NCBI GenBank assembly: GCA_905235295.1
Contig: CAJOLF010000002.1
Span: 1 to 45,334, forward strand
Reading direction: 5' to 3'
From: an uncultured Ruminococcus sp.
Lineage (GTDB): Bacteria > Bacillota > Clostridia > Oscillospirales > Acutalibacteraceae
DNA length: 45,334 bases
Part shown: one piece after another, positions 25,690 to 36,958 of the stretch
Layout: each line of letters begins with the position of its first letter
How positions within the stretch are numbered: position 1 is the stretch's first letter
Position numbers and translations under genes: made by a program
The notes under the pieces: generated by a model
What the model was told of the DNA's origin: nothing
What the model saw: only the letters and a program-made list of their open reading frames with translations
The model's database searches: none

Positions 25690-27012
25690 ATGGATTCTTT
25701 TAACGACGCGTGGGAGCTGATTTGCGCCTACTGCAAAACCAAAATTACCGAGGTTGCCTACAACACATGGATCAGCAGAATCAAACCGTTAAATCTTGAT
25801 TTTGACAATAACACGGCTTACCTTATCGTACCCAATGATTTTCACAGACAGACGATTAACAGATGCTACATTCCGCTTTTGAATGAAGCCTTTGAGGCTA
25901 TCTTCGACAATAAATTCAATATTTCGCTGAAAACTCCCGAGGAGGCTAATATTTCTACTCCCGCGGCGGAAACAATCAGCGAGGAAGCAAACACAAACTA
26001 TGATTACACCTTCGATAACTTTATCGTCGGCTCCTCAAACAAATTTGCCCACGCCGCGTGTCTCGCGGTGGCGACAAATCCGTCAAAGGCATACAATCCG
26101 CTTTTTCTTTACGGAAATTCAGGTCTCGGAAAAACCCACCTGCTTTACGCGATCGGGAACGAGATAAAAAAGAACAACCCCGATATGGTTATCTGCTACA
26201 TTAAGGGCGATGACTTTACAAACGAGCTGATTGAAAGCCTGAGACTTGCGAAGATGAGCGAATTTCGGCGCAAGTACCGCCACGCCGACGTGCTTTTGGT
26301 GGACGACGTTCAGTTTATCGGCGGCAAGGAGAGCACCCAGGAGGAATTTTTCCACACCTTTAACGCTCTTCATGAGGCTCACAAGCAGATTGTACTGACC
26401 TCCGACCGTCCGCCCAAGGAAATCAGAACACTTGACGACAGACTCCGCTCGCGCTTTGAGCAGGACTTGATTGCCGACATTCAGCCGCCGGATTATGAAA
26501 CAAGAATAGCTATTATCAAGCGCAAGGCTGAAATGCTCGATATTGAGCTTTCAAACGAGATTTGCGAATACATAGCCAAAAAGCTCAAGGCAAACATCCG
26601 CCAGCTTGAGGGCACGGTCAAAAAGCTCAAGGCAAAGTCGCTGCTCAATAACGAAAAGCCGTCGCTTTCCTCCGTTCAGGAGGTTATCGCGGACGTGCTC
26701 AACAACGACGTTCCGCCCGAGGTTACGGTCGAAAGAATTATTGACGAGGTAGCGAGAACCTACGGCGTCACTCCCGAGGAAATCCGCTCGCAGAAGAACA
26801 AGAGCGCGAATATCAGCAACGCCCGTCATATCGCTATTTACATCACAAGACAAATCACAACACTTTCAATGGTCAATATCGGCGAGGAGTTTGGCAACCG
26901 CCACTACTCAACCGTTATCTATTCAATTCAAAAGGTAGATAATTTGATTGAAAAGGACAGAAAGGTCAAGGAATTGATTGACGACACAATCAAGAACATT
27001 CAGGACCGCTGA
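25690..27012 (+). CDS. dnaA: Chromosomal replication initiator protein DnaA
   Basis: The protein has 440 aa from MDSFNDAWELI (25690), chosen because GTGGAGGAG precedes it and domain I starts there; the frame is open upstream to a GTG at 25516, but that stretch does not look like DnaA. Domain I covers about 1-80, a short linker 81-103, the AAA+ domain about 104-320 with Walker A GNSGLGKTH and Walker B LLVDDVQFIGG, and domain IV the rest. The DNA-binding signature reads FGNRHYSTVIYSIQKVD, a variant of the usual GGRDHSTV. It melts the origin and loads the helicase. Confidence 0.97.
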   Translation: MDSFNDAWELICAYCKTKITEVAYNTWISRIKPLNLDFDNNTAYLIVPNDFHRQTINRCYIPLLNEAFEAIFDNKFNISLKTPEEANISTPAAETISEEANTNYDYTFDNFIVGSSNKFAHAACLAVATNPSKAYNPLFLYGNSGLGKTHLLYAIGNEIKKNNPDMVICYIKGDDFTNELIESLRLAKMSEFRRKYRHADVLLVDDVQFIGGKESTQEEFFHTFNALHEAHKQIVLTSDRPPKEIRTLDDRLRSRFEQDLIADIQPPDYETRIAIIKRKAEMLDIELSNEICEYIAKKLKANIRQLEGTVKKLKAKSLLNNEKPSLSSVQEVIADVLNNDVPPEVTVERIIDEVARTYGVTPEEIRSQKNKSANISNARHIAIYITRQITTLSMVNIGEEFGNRHYSTVIYSIQKVDNLIEKDRKVKELIDDTIKNIQDR

Positions 27013-27256
27013 CAATCCACAAACTAACATCTTTTAATATATAAAACTATGTCAGAATGTCAGCACTGTGAAGGTTTGTTAGTTATTGTTTATGACTGTT
27101 AAATTTTTACAAACATTTATCAATGAAATTTCAATAACCGTGTGTTGAGAATTTTTTTAAGAGTACAAGCCCTTCGGCGTACTTTTTCTATATTTTAACA
27201 TCACCTACTACTACTACGAAAAATAATTAATAAATATATCAGAGGAGATTTAAGCG
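27013..27256. other. oriC: Replication origin (oriC), dnaA-dnaN spacer
   Basis: Spacer of 244 bp without a gene. It holds a weak DnaA-box match, CAATCCACA at 27013-27021 (7 of 9), then CTACTACTACTAC at 27205-27217, the complementary-strand form of a DnaA-trio, directly followed by AT-rich sequence (27218-27240) that would be the unwinding element. The box-trio-AT order before dnaN is that of Bacillus oriC. Few good boxes are visible, so DnaA binding must be tested. Confidence 0.78.
27160..27188 (+). terminator. Terminator of dnaA inside oriC
   Basis: AGTAC (27162-27166) pairs with GTACT (27179-27183) and GCC with GGC around CTTC, with a 2-nt AA bulge, followed by TTTTTC. It would separate dnaA from dnaN transcription, or allow partial read-through. 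Confidence 0.75.
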
Positions 27257-28363
27257 ATGAAAATTACCTGTTCAAAAACAGATTTGGCTGCCGCGGTTTC
27301 AAACGTATCAAGAGCAGTTTCTTCTAAATCGTCAATACCCGCTCTTGAGGGCGTGCTTGTAAAGGCATACGGGACCAGCCTGAATATTTCGGGCTATAAC
27401 CTTGAAATAGGAATCACAACCGATATTGAGGCGACAATTATTAAAGAGGGAGAAATTGTAATCGGCGCTAAGCTGTTTTTGGATATTGTAAGGAGACTGC
27501 CCGAGGAGGTCGTCACAATCGAGACAGACGACAGAATGGTAACCTACATAAGCTGCGGACAGGCAGATTACAAAATTATGGGTATGCCGTCGGTTGAGTA
27601 TCCCGACTTGCCGAGCTTTGAGCAAACGGATTCAATCACGCTCAGCTCAAAAATATTAAGAGATATGATTCGCCAGACAGTCTACGCTGTAAGCGAAAAT
27701 ATGGCAAAGCCGATTTACACAGGATCGCTGTTTGACATTTCAGACTCAATGCTGACAATCGTCGCGATTGACGGCTACAGAATGGCAATCAGAAAAGAAA
27801 ATGTTGACACTAAAAGCGAAAATTCATTTGTTGTTCCCGGAAAAACCCAGCTTGAAATTTTGAAGCTCCTCACAGAGGACGACGAGCCGGTTGATATAAT
27901 CATCGGTCAAAGGCACATCACCTTTAAGGTTAAGAGCTACAGGGTAATTTCAAGGTTGATTGAGGGAACCTTTATTGACTATAAATCAACCGTACCCAAG
28001 GAAGAAAAAACCGTGCTTGTAATCTCTACTCGCAAGCTGATTGACTCTGTTGAGAGAATGTCGCTGTTAAATAACGAGAGAATGCAAAGTCCTGTAAGAT
28101 GTAAATTTCTTGAAAATGAAATCAAGTTATCCTGTTCGTCGGCGGTAGGTCAGGCGAACGACTCAATCAGCGTTGATATTGCCGGAGAACCTGTAGAAAT
28201 CGGTTTTAACAACAGATATATGCTCGACGCTCTTAAAAATACCGACACCGACGAGGTAAAGCTTGTGCTCAACGGTTCGATTTCTCCGATTATTATAAAG
28301 CCGGTTTCAGGTGACAGCTTCCTGAGCATTGTTGTTCCAATGAGGCTCGCTAATGAGAACTGA
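27257..28363 (+). CDS. dnaN: DNA polymerase III beta subunit (sliding clamp)
   Basis: The protein has 368 aa, the family length, made of three similar clamp domains. It forms the ring that tethers polymerase and many repair proteins to DNA. The N-terminus MKITCSKTDLAAAVSNVSRA and the C-terminal SFLSIVVPMRL (standard ending is MPMRL) are characteristic. GAGGAG lies 8 nt before the ATG. The last 11 nt overlap yaaA. Confidence 0.97.
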   Translation: MKITCSKTDLAAAVSNVSRAVSSKSSIPALEGVLVKAYGTSLNISGYNLEIGITTDIEATIIKEGEIVIGAKLFLDIVRRLPEEVVTIETDDRMVTYISCGQADYKIMGMPSVEYPDLPSFEQTDSITLSSKILRDMIRQTVYAVSENMAKPIYTGSLFDISDSMLTIVAIDGYRMAIRKENVDTKSENSFVVPGKTQLEILKLLTEDDEPVDIIIGQRHITFKVKSYRVISRLIEGTFIDYKSTVPKEEKTVLVISTRKLIDSVERMSLLNNERMQSPVRCKFLENEIKLSCSSAVGQANDSISVDIAGEPVEIGFNNRYMLDALKNTDTDEVKLVLNGSISPIIIKPVSGDSFLSIVVPMRLANEN

Positions 28364-28565
28364 GAAAGTAAAAATTGACTCCGAGTATATCAAGCTGCAG
28401 GATTTGCTTAAATTCAGCGGAGAGGTCGGCACCGGAGGAACGGCGAAAAACGTTATTCAAAACGGCGAGGTCAAGGTAAACGGCGAAATCTGCACAATGA
28501 GAGGAAAAAAACTCAGACCCGGCGACAGCGCCGAATATAACGGCGTAATAATAACTGTTGAATAA
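28353..28565 (+). CDS. yaaA: S4-domain RNA-binding protein YaaA
   Basis: The protein has 70 aa and is almost entirely one S4 RNA-binding domain: IKLQDLLKFSGEVGTGGTAK, then NGEVKVNGEICTMRGKKLRPG. In Firmicutes this small gene always sits between dnaN and recF; its homologue has been linked to 50S ribosome assembly. It overlaps dnaN by 11 nt and its stop codon abuts the recF start, so the three are coupled. Confidence 0.94.
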   Translation: MRTEKVKIDSEYIKLQDLLKFSGEVGTGGTAKNVIQNGEVKVNGEICTMRGKKLRPGDSAEYNGVIITVE

Positions 28566-29681
28566 ATGAAGGTAAAAAGCTTAAAATTTCAGAATTTCAG
28601 AAATTTAGAGGACTGCGTAATCTACCCCTGCGAGGGAGTAAATATTATTTACGGCGACAACGCCCAAGGTAAAACCAATATTATCGAAGCTCTTTGGCTG
28701 TTTTGCGGAGGTCATTCATTCAGAACCGCAGGCACAAGGGAAATGATAAAATGGAACACCGACTTTTCAAGGCTTGAATGTGAATTTTTCGGTCAGGACA
28801 GGGAACAGAAGGCGAGCATCGGTTTTTCGGGCTCAAAAAAAATCGTCAGCATAAACGGAGTTGAAAAAAATTCTTCATCAGCGCTGATAGAAAAGTTTTG
28901 CGCCGTAGTGTTTTCTCCCGAAAATCTCAGCCTTATTAAAAGAGGTCCGGGGGAAAGAAGAAATTTTATTGACAGCGCCATTTGCCGCGAAAAATTAAAA
29001 AACGCGGTGACTTTATCTAATTATAACCGTCTTATCGCTCAGAGGAACGCCCTGCTGAAGGATGTTCTGAAAAATCCGGGACTTGAGGATACACTTGATA
29101 TCTGGGATACTCAGATTATCAGGCTCGGCGCGCGGCTTACAAAACAAAGGCTTGAATTTATTGACCTTATTTCAAAAAAAGCCGCCGAATATCACAGCGG
29201 AATATCGGGCGATAAAGAAAAGCTCAAGCTGAAATACATTTCAAGCGTTTCCGCAAAATCAGGCGACAGCGAGGAAGAAATTGAGCAAAAGTTTTTTGAA
29301 AGGTGCAAATTAAACAGACAAAATGAGATTGTCTGCGGAGTAACCCTTTCAGGTCCGCACAGGGACGACGTTGAGGTTATTATCAACGGAAAAAACGCAA
29401 AGACGTTCGCTTCTCAGGGGCAGCAGCGAAGCGCTGTTTTGTCGCTAAAGCTCGCGGAAGCCGCGGTTTTGAGAGAGCGGATGGGGGAGGAGCCCGTAAT
29501 TTTGCTCGACGATGTTTTGTCGGAGCTTGACAGCGGCAGACAGGATTATCTGCTAAATGAGCTTGAGGGTTGTCAGGTTTTTATCACCTGCTGCGAGAGG
29601 TCAAACAGAGAGCAGTTAAAAAAAGGCAGCGTTTTCCTTGTGGAAAACGGAAAAATAAAGGAAATGCCGCAAAATTCGTGA
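28566..29681 (+). CDS. recF: DNA replication and repair protein RecF
   Basis: The protein has 371 aa. An SMC-like ATPase: Walker A GDNAQGKTN at 30-38, signature SGPHRDDVEV near 260, and Walker B VILLDDVLSELDSGRQ near 315. It helps load RecA at gaps with RecO and RecR. It starts immediately after the yaaA stop codon without its own strong ribosome binding site, which fits translational coupling. Confidence 0.97.
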   Translation: MKVKSLKFQNFRNLEDCVIYPCEGVNIIYGDNAQGKTNIIEALWLFCGGHSFRTAGTREMIKWNTDFSRLECEFFGQDREQKASIGFSGSKKIVSINGVEKNSSSALIEKFCAVVFSPENLSLIKRGPGERRNFIDSAICREKLKNAVTLSNYNRLIAQRNALLKDVLKNPGLEDTLDIWDTQIIRLGARLTKQRLEFIDLISKKAAEYHSGISGDKEKLKLKYISSVSAKSGDSEEEIEQKFFERCKLNRQNEIVCGVTLSGPHRDDVEVIINGKNAKTFASQGQQRSAVLSLKLAEAAVLRERMGEEPVILLDDVLSELDSGRQDYLLNELEGCQVFITCCERSNREQLKKGSVFLVENGKIKEMPQNS

Positions 29682-29714
29682 TTAATATTGCCTTAACGGA
29701 GATTAGTTTATTAT

Positions 29715-29966
29715 ATGTATTTGCATTTGGGGAACGACGTTGTAATCAATACCGAAAAAATCGTGGCGATGTTTGACATTGACGCGGTTACGGTGTCAAA
29801 AAAAACGCGGGATTTTTTGGCGGAGGCTCAAAGAAAAGGCGAGGTAATTAATGTTTCCTACGAGCTGCCGAAATCCTTTGTTGTGTGCTCCGAAAAGGGC
29901 AAAACAAGCGTGTATATTTCTCAGCTTTCCACCAAAACGCTTTCAAGAAGAAGGCTGAGTATATAA
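29715..29966 (+). CDS. remB: RemB-type extracellular-matrix regulator (DUF370)
   Basis: The protein has 83 aa. The start MYLHLGNDVVINTEKIVAMF and the later SFVVCSEKGKTSVYISQLS are those of the YaaB/RemB family, found right after recF in many Firmicutes. The related RemA binds DNA and controls biofilm matrix and osmoprotection genes in Bacillus; RemB acts in the same direction. Whether this protein binds DNA is not proved by sequence. Confidence 0.92.
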   Translation: MYLHLGNDVVINTEKIVAMFDIDAVTVSKKTRDFLAEAQRKGEVINVSYELPKSFVVCSEKGKTSVYISQLSTKTLSRRRLSI

Positions 29967-30069
29967 AGTAACCGTGGGATTAGCCCGCATTTTGCAAACC
30001 CGTTTTATTTGAGTTTAATTAGAAATTAGTATAACATAAGGTTATGAAAAATTTTTTATGGAGTGAAAT

Positions 30070-30816
30070 ATGAAAAGAAAAAACAGATGTCCGTATTGCG
30101 GAAAAAAGATTTCATACGGGTCAAGATTTTCAAGCAGAAGAAAGGCGGAATATGTCTGCCAACGCTGCGGAAAAGAGAGCAGGGTTGTAATAAATAAACA
30201 GGTAATTCTTGTGTTTATTATCTGCGCTGTCATTTCCGTTGCGTCAATGACGCTCTGGATAATGTTTGATTTGACAAGCAATCCCTTGGGAATTTTGATT
30301 GTAGCTGTTCCGCTGATTATTTTCGGAATAATATCTCCGAATTTTGTCAGATTTGAGCCGCTGAAAAAATACAAGAAATCTATGGAGGCAAAGCGCGCCG
30401 GAATAGAATACTCCGACAACCTTATGATTTCCGAGCTTGATGAAAATTCGGCATATTCTGACAGTTCGGGACAGTTCAAAATAAACAACGATGTGTTTAA
30501 TCAGATAAAGGCGGATCGAAACGCCTCACGAGAAATTAATAACGGAGAAAACTTAGTTTCGGATTCCGAGGAGTCAGAACCGAAAAAAAGGAGCTACGTC
30601 AACGTAGCCGATAACGTTACGGAAAAACATTCGTCGTCGGAGGACGCTCCTCTTAAAAAGATTCACTCGGAGGGTGCGAGAATTAACAGAAGCCGCCATT
30701 ATATTGAAGCTCCGGAAGTTTCGGAGCCGAAAGCGGATGAAAGACCTGTACGCAGTGAGAACAAAAAGCCCGAACGGCAGGAGCCCAACAAATATTCGGC
30801 TAACAGAAGGTTTTAA
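30070..30816 (+). CDS. Zinc-ribbon membrane protein with acidic tail, function unknown
   Basis: The protein has 248 aa. The N-terminal zinc ribbon has CPYCGKK and CQRCGKE. Two membrane helices follow (about 45-65 and 75-98), then a long hydrophilic C-terminal region of ~145 residues rich in Ser, Glu, Lys and Arg that is probably disordered. GGAG precedes the ATG by 7 nt. It is followed 3 nt later by a second, smaller zinc-ribbon membrane protein; the two are surely one transcript. I do not recognise a characterised family. Confidence 0.78.
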   Translation: MKRKNRCPYCGKKISYGSRFSSRRKAEYVCQRCGKESRVVINKQVILVFIICAVISVASMTLWIMFDLTSNPLGILIVAVPLIIFGIISPNFVRFEPLKKYKKSMEAKRAGIEYSDNLMISELDENSAYSDSSGQFKINNDVFNQIKADRNASREINNGENLVSDSEESEPKKRSYVNVADNVTEKHSSSEDAPLKKIHSEGARINRSRHYIEAPEVSEPKADERPVRSENKKPERQEPNKYSANRRF

Positions 30817-30819
30817 ATT

Positions 30820-31134
30820 ATGGCTAAACTGTTTTTGCCGTCGCTGCCGGTTTGTCCGTACTGCAAGACTATTTACAGGTACGGCGACGTGGGAAGTCTT
30901 GTGTTAAAAAGAACAGGAAGCTGCTATCACTGCGGAAAAAGCTTCAAAATTTCAAAGAAAAAACTGCTGATACTGCTTTTGGAATTCTTAATACTGTACG
31001 CGCTGATTGATTTGTTTTTTATCGGCGTAGCAAAGGTTACGCTGGTTGTTTTGTTTATAATCAACGTTCTGCTTGTCGCGGCAGGCATTGTTATGATACC
31101 TTACTACATTATGTTTGTTGAACAGAATAAATAA
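30820..31134 (+). CDS. Small zinc-ribbon membrane protein, function unknown
   Basis: The protein has 104 aa. A zinc ribbon with CPYCKTIYRYGD and CYHCGKSFKIS is followed by two membrane helices (about 49-70 and 73-96). It lies between the preceding zinc-ribbon gene and gyrB. The similar layout of the two suggests an old duplication or a functional pair. A cytoplasmic metal-binding sensor is possible but not shown. Confidence 0.78.
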   Translation: MAKLFLPSLPVCPYCKTIYRYGDVGSLVLKRTGSCYHCGKSFKISKKKLLILLLEFLILYALIDLFFIGVAKVTLVVLFIINVLLVAAGIVMIPYYIMFVEQNK

Positions 31135-31150
31135 AGAGAGATAGGATTAA

Positions 31151-33145
<1,995 letters not shown>

Positions 33146-33171
33146 AAAAGCTTTTATTTGCGGAGGATAAT

Positions 33172-33603
33172 ATGCATTCAAGAAGTTATATTACGGTAAG
33201 ATACGCCGAAACCGATAAAATGGGAATTGCCCACCACTCAAATTACCCGGTGTGGTTTGAGGTAGGCAGAACCGACTATGTAAAAATGTTCGGAACAACC
33301 TATTCCGATATGGAAAAAGCGGGCGTTATGCTTCCGCTTGTAAATTTAACCTGCCACTTCAATTTTCCCGCTTTTTACGAGGACAACCTGATTGTTCGCA
33401 CGTGGTGCATCAGTATGACCGCCGCGAGAATTGAGTTTGCCTATTCTGTAAAAAGAAAGGCTGAGGACGGAACGGAAACAGAGCTTTGCTACGGCACAAC
33501 GGAGCACGGATTTATTGACTCAAGCACCTTCAGACCTTGCAACGTGAAAAAACGTATGCCTGAGCTTTACTCAAAAATCAACGGCAACATAAAATATATA
33601 TAA
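33172..33603 (+). CDS. 4HBT (hot-dog) acyl-CoA thioesterase
   Basis: The protein has 143 aa, a single hot-dog domain. The N-terminal VRYAETDKMGIAHHSNYPVW holds the catalytic Asp of the YbgC/FadM-type (4-hydroxybenzoyl-CoA thioesterase-like) family, and FEVGRTDYVKMFG follows. It should hydrolyse acyl-CoA thioesters in the cytoplasm; the acyl group is unknown. It lies between gyrB (26 nt gap) and gyrA (30 nt gap), with GCGGAGG before its ATG. That location is unusual. Confidence 0.9.
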   Translation: MHSRSYITVRYAETDKMGIAHHSNYPVWFEVGRTDYVKMFGTTYSDMEKAGVMLPLVNLTCHFNFPAFYEDNLIVRTWCISMTAARIEFAYSVKRKAEDGTETELCYGTTEHGFIDSSTFRPCNVKKRMPELYSKINGNIKYI

Positions 33604-33633
33604 TGAATATTGAAAAGATAACGAGGTAAAAAA

Positions 33634-36141
33634 ATGGATAACGAGCAGCAAGTGAATGAAAAAAGAATAATTGACGTTGACCTGCAAAACGAGATGAGGC
33701 AGAGCTTCCTTGATTATTCTATGAGCGTTATTGTGGCAAGAGCGTTGCCCGATGTTCGCGACGGATTGAAGCCTGTTCACAGAAGAATTCTGTACACAAT
33801 GTATGAAAGAGGACTTGACCCCTCAAAACCGTACCACAAGTGCGCCGATACCGTCGGTTCGGTGCTTGGCGCGTACCACCCCCACGGCGATGCGTCGGTT
33901 TATGACGCTATGGTAAGGCTGGCGCAGGACTTTTCCATGAGATATATGCTTGTTGACGGTCACGGAAACTTTGGTTCGGTTGACGGCGACCCGCCGGCGG
34001 CTTACAGATATACCGAAGCCAAGATGAGCAAAATCTCGATGGAAATGCTCACGGACATAGACAAGGACACCGTTGATTTTGTACCTAACTATGACGACAG
34101 ACTGAAAGAGCCGGTTGTATTGCCGAGCCGCTTTCCGAATCTGCTTGTAAACGGTTCAAGCGGTATCGCGGTCGGTATGGCTACCGAAATTCCGCCGCAT
34201 AATCTCGGCGAAACAATCGACGCCGTCTGCGCCTATATTGACAATCCAGACATTGAACTGCCCGAGCTTATGGAGTATATTCCCGGACCTGATTTTCCGA
34301 CAGGCGGAATCATTATGGGCAGAAGCGGAATCCGCGCGGCTTACGCGACGGGCAAGGGAAAAATTACCGTCCGCGCAAAAACCGAGATTGTAGAAACCAA
34401 AAACGGAAGATTTAAAATTATCGTTACCGAGCTGCCCTACAAGGTCAACAAGGCAAGATTGATTGAAAATATCGCAAACCTTGTTAAGGACAAGCGCATT
34501 GAGGGTATCTCCAATATTGAGGACCACTCCGACCGTATCGGTATGCATATAGAGATTGACGTCAAGCGCGACGCTTCTCCCCAGATTGTGCTGAACCAGC
34601 TGTTTTCCTACACTCAGCTCCAGGTTACCTTCGGAGCGATTATGCTGGCGATTGTTGACGGTCAGCCGAAGATTCTCACGCTCAAGGAAATGCTTGGGTG
34701 CTATGTGGATTTTCAGGAGGATATAATCCGCCGCCGCACAGAGTATGACCTCAAAAAAGCCCAGGACAGAGAGCACATTTTGGAGGGCTTGAAAATCGCG
34801 ATTGACTTTATCGACGAGGTAATTGCGATAATCAGGAACAGCAAGGATTTGCCGTCGGCGCGAACCGCGCTGATGGAGCGCTTTGAGCTTGACGAGGTTC
34901 AGGCGCAGGCGATTGTTCAGATGCGTCTCGGACAGCTCACAAATATGGAGCGCGCCAAGATTGAGGACGAAATCGCTGCGCTGCAGGCAAAAATCAAGGA
35001 TTACCTTGAAATTTTGGCAAGCGAAACAAGAAAGCTTGAAATCGTAAAGGAAGAGATTACCGCAATCAGAAACAAATACGCCGACCCGCGCCGCACGGAA
35101 ATCTGCGCAATCAGCGGAGAGGTTGACATTGAGGATCTCATTCCGCAGGAGGAGTGCGTGCTCACGCTCACTCAGTTTGGCTATGTAAAGCGGCTTTCGG
35201 CGGATACATATAAAATCCAGCGCAGAGGCGGAAGGGGAGTTTCGGGAATGTCCCGCCGCGAGGAGGACGTCGCGACTGAGATGTTCATTATCAATTCTCA
35301 CGACTATGTGCTGTTCTTTACCGACAAGGGCAGGGTTTACAGGCTCAAATGCTATGAGGTTCCCGAGGGCAGCAGACAGTCCAAGGGTATCAATATCGCT
35401 AACCTTCTTCCCATTTCTCCCGAAGAAAACGTAACATCAATGATTCGCGTGCCAGAATTTAACGAGGACAAGTACCTTATTATGGTAACCCGCAAGGGCA
35501 TTGTAAAGAGAATTTCGCTCAACGCGTACAATACCGCGCGCAAGGGCGGACTTATCGCCCTTGAGCTTAACGACGGCGACGAGCTGGCATGGGTAAGAAT
35601 GACCGATGGCAACGCAAACGTTATTGTGGCTACCAAAAAGGGCGTTTCAATCCGCTTTAATGAAACCGACGTCCGCCCAATGGGCAGACTCGCGCGCGGC
35701 GTAAAGGCAATCAGCCTTAAAGAAGACGACGAGGTTGTCGGAATGAGCGTTGTGCGCGACGGAGGACTGGTGCTCACCGTAAGTGAAACCGGCTACGGCA
35801 GACTTTCAAAGCCGGAGGACTACCGTATTCAGACCAGAGGCGGCAAGGGTCTTACCAATTACCACATTGAAAAGTACGGCGAGGTTGCGGCAATCAAGGT
35901 TGTTGACCTTGACGACGATATAATTATGATTTCTCAGGACGGAATCATAATCCGAATTGCCGCGGAGACAATCAGAGTTTGCTCGCGTCCGTCAAAGGGC
36001 GTTACGCTGATGAAGGTCGGCGAGGGCGATAAGGTTGTAACCGTTGCCAGAGCGCCGCACGTTGAGGATACCGCGGAGGATTCCGAGCAAGAAGCTGAGT
36101 CCGAGACAACGGAAGACCAAACCGAAGAAAATCAGGATTAA
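33634..36141 (+). CDS. gyrA: DNA gyrase subunit A
   Basis: The protein has 835 aa. The breakage-reunion domain has catalytic Tyr126 in [10 protein letters not shown]. The C-terminal beta-pinwheel holds the gyrase-specific GyrA box, QRRGGRG, at about 529-535, so it is gyrase rather than topoisomerase IV. The last ~30 residues are very acidic ([19 protein letters not shown]). At the quinolone-sensing position (E. coli Ser83) the sequence reads GDASVYD with Ala87, next to Ser88 and Asp91. Confidence 0.98.
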   Translation: MDNEQQVNEKRIIDVDLQNEMRQSFLDYSMSVIVARALPDVRDGLKPVHRRILYTMYERGLDPSKPYHKCADTVGSVLGAYHPHGDASVYDAMVRLAQDFSMRYMLVDGHGNFGSVDGDPPAAYRYTEAKMSKISMEMLTDIDKDTVDFVPNYDDRLKEPVVLPSRFPNLLVNGSSGIAVGMATEIPPHNLGETIDAVCAYIDNPDIELPELMEYIPGPDFPTGGIIMGRSGIRAAYATGKGKITVRAKTEIVETKNGRFKIIVTELPYKVNKARLIENIANLVKDKRIEGISNIEDHSDRIGMHIEIDVKRDASPQIVLNQLFSYTQLQVTFGAIMLAIVDGQPKILTLKEMLGCYVDFQEDIIRRRTEYDLKKAQDREHILEGLKIAIDFIDEVIAIIRNSKDLPSARTALMERFELDEVQAQAIVQMRLGQLTNMERAKIEDEIAALQAKIKDYLEILASETRKLEIVKEEITAIRNKYADPRRTEICAISGEVDIEDLIPQEECVLTLTQFGYVKRLSADTYKIQRRGGRGVSGMSRREEDVATEMFIINSHDYVLFFTDKGRVYRLKCYEVPEGSRQSKGINIANLLPISPEENVTSMIRVPEFNEDKYLIMVTRKGIVKRISLNAYNTARKGGLIALELNDGDELAWVRMTDGNANVIVATKKGVSIRFNETDVRPMGRLARGVKAISLKEDDEVVGMSVVRDGGLVLTVSETGYGRLSKPEDYRIQTRGGKGLTNYHIEKYGEVAAIKVVDLDDDIIMISQDGIIIRIAAETIRVCSRPSKGVTLMKVGEGDKVVTVARAPHVEDTAEDSEQEAESETTEDQTEENQD

Positions 36142-36148
36142 AAATTTC

Positions 36149-36173
36149 AGGGCAGTCAGTTTTGACTGCCCTG
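36149..36173 (+). terminator. Hairpin after gyrA
   Basis: CAGGGCAGTCA pairs with TGACTGCCCTG around a short loop. No T-run follows, so it may be a processing or weak termination element; the lipoprotein gene starts 17 nt later. Confidence 0.5.
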
Positions 36174-36189
36174 AGTAATGAGGTTTACT

Positions 36190-36912
36190 ATGTTGAAAAT
36201 AAAAAGGCTCGCGGCTGTGATAGTTTTGTCGGGACTGATGCTGAGCGCCGCGGCGTGTTCGCAGGGAGTCAAGCTCAACATTGAACAGCCGAAAAGTATC
36301 GCAACGGATGATGAAGCGAAAAACGCCGGTACGGAAAACGAGACAGCGGCGGTTGAACCGAGCGACAATGTAAACGGAAAGCGGTTTTCCGTTACGCTTT
36401 ACGAATTTACCGAGCGCTACAATTCCGCAAAAAGACTTCTCGGCGACACAGACCTTATCATCGCCGGAAACTGGCGTGAAAACGGCGAGCCGCAGACCGA
36501 CAACAACGGCATTAAAATTCAATATTATTACTACGACGACTACAACGTGAACATTACCGCCACGGTAGAGGTTGTCAGCGGAAAGCTGATGAATGTCGGC
36601 TGCGGAACAACAACGAGCAACTTTATGGTTCAGGAGGACGGAAAAAACAACAGTGACAACGTGCTCAGAAAGGCTGCGATTATGGCAGAGGCGGCGTGCT
36701 GCTTTGACGAAAACGAGCTTGATAATCTTCAGGATATTTTTTTCCGCATAACCACAGGCACAGAGGATTCCCTTTGGTACGAGGGCTTTGTGTTTTCGCT
36801 CAGCACTCAGGAGGACAAAAGCAACAGCAAAAACAGCATTATGCTGTTCAGGGTTTTTCCTATCAGCTCAGAGCTTAAAAAGAAATGGGAAATAACCGAA
36901 TACAAGCCGTAA
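36190..36912 (+). CDS. Lipoprotein, function unknown
   Basis: The protein has 240 aa from the ATG at 36190; GAGG 6 nt upstream favours it over an in-frame ATG at 36178, which overlaps that site. A lipobox (LMLSAAAC) puts the lipid anchor at about Cys23. The mature part has an Asp/Glu/Asn-rich linker and then a folded domain with YYYDDYN and EAACCFDENELDN. No known domain was recognised. It follows the gyrA hairpin and ends at a convergent terminator. Confidence 0.8.
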   Translation: MLKIKRLAAVIVLSGLMLSAAACSQGVKLNIEQPKSIATDDEAKNAGTENETAAVEPSDNVNGKRFSVTLYEFTERYNSAKRLLGDTDLIIAGNWRENGEPQTDNNGIKIQYYYYDDYNVNITATVEVVSGKLMNVGCGTTTSNFMVQEDGKNNSDNVLRKAAIMAEAACCFDENELDNLQDIFFRITTGTEDSLWYEGFVFSLSTQEDKSNSKNSIMLFRVFPISSELKKKWEITEYKP

Positions 36913-36930
36913 ATATCGGCAATATTAAAA

Positions 36931-36958
36931 AAGACCGGAAATAAATCCGGTCTTTTTG
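36931..36958. terminator. Bidirectional terminator between two lipoprotein genes
   Basis: AAGACCGG pairs with CCGGTCTT around AAATAAAT, with A-runs before and T-runs after. Confidence 0.87.

Noticed and set aside
30042-30488. A 148-codon minus-strand frame opposite the zinc-ribbon gene
   Set aside because: The plus-strand frame has a zinc ribbon, membrane helices and a ribosome binding site, so this one is a shadow.
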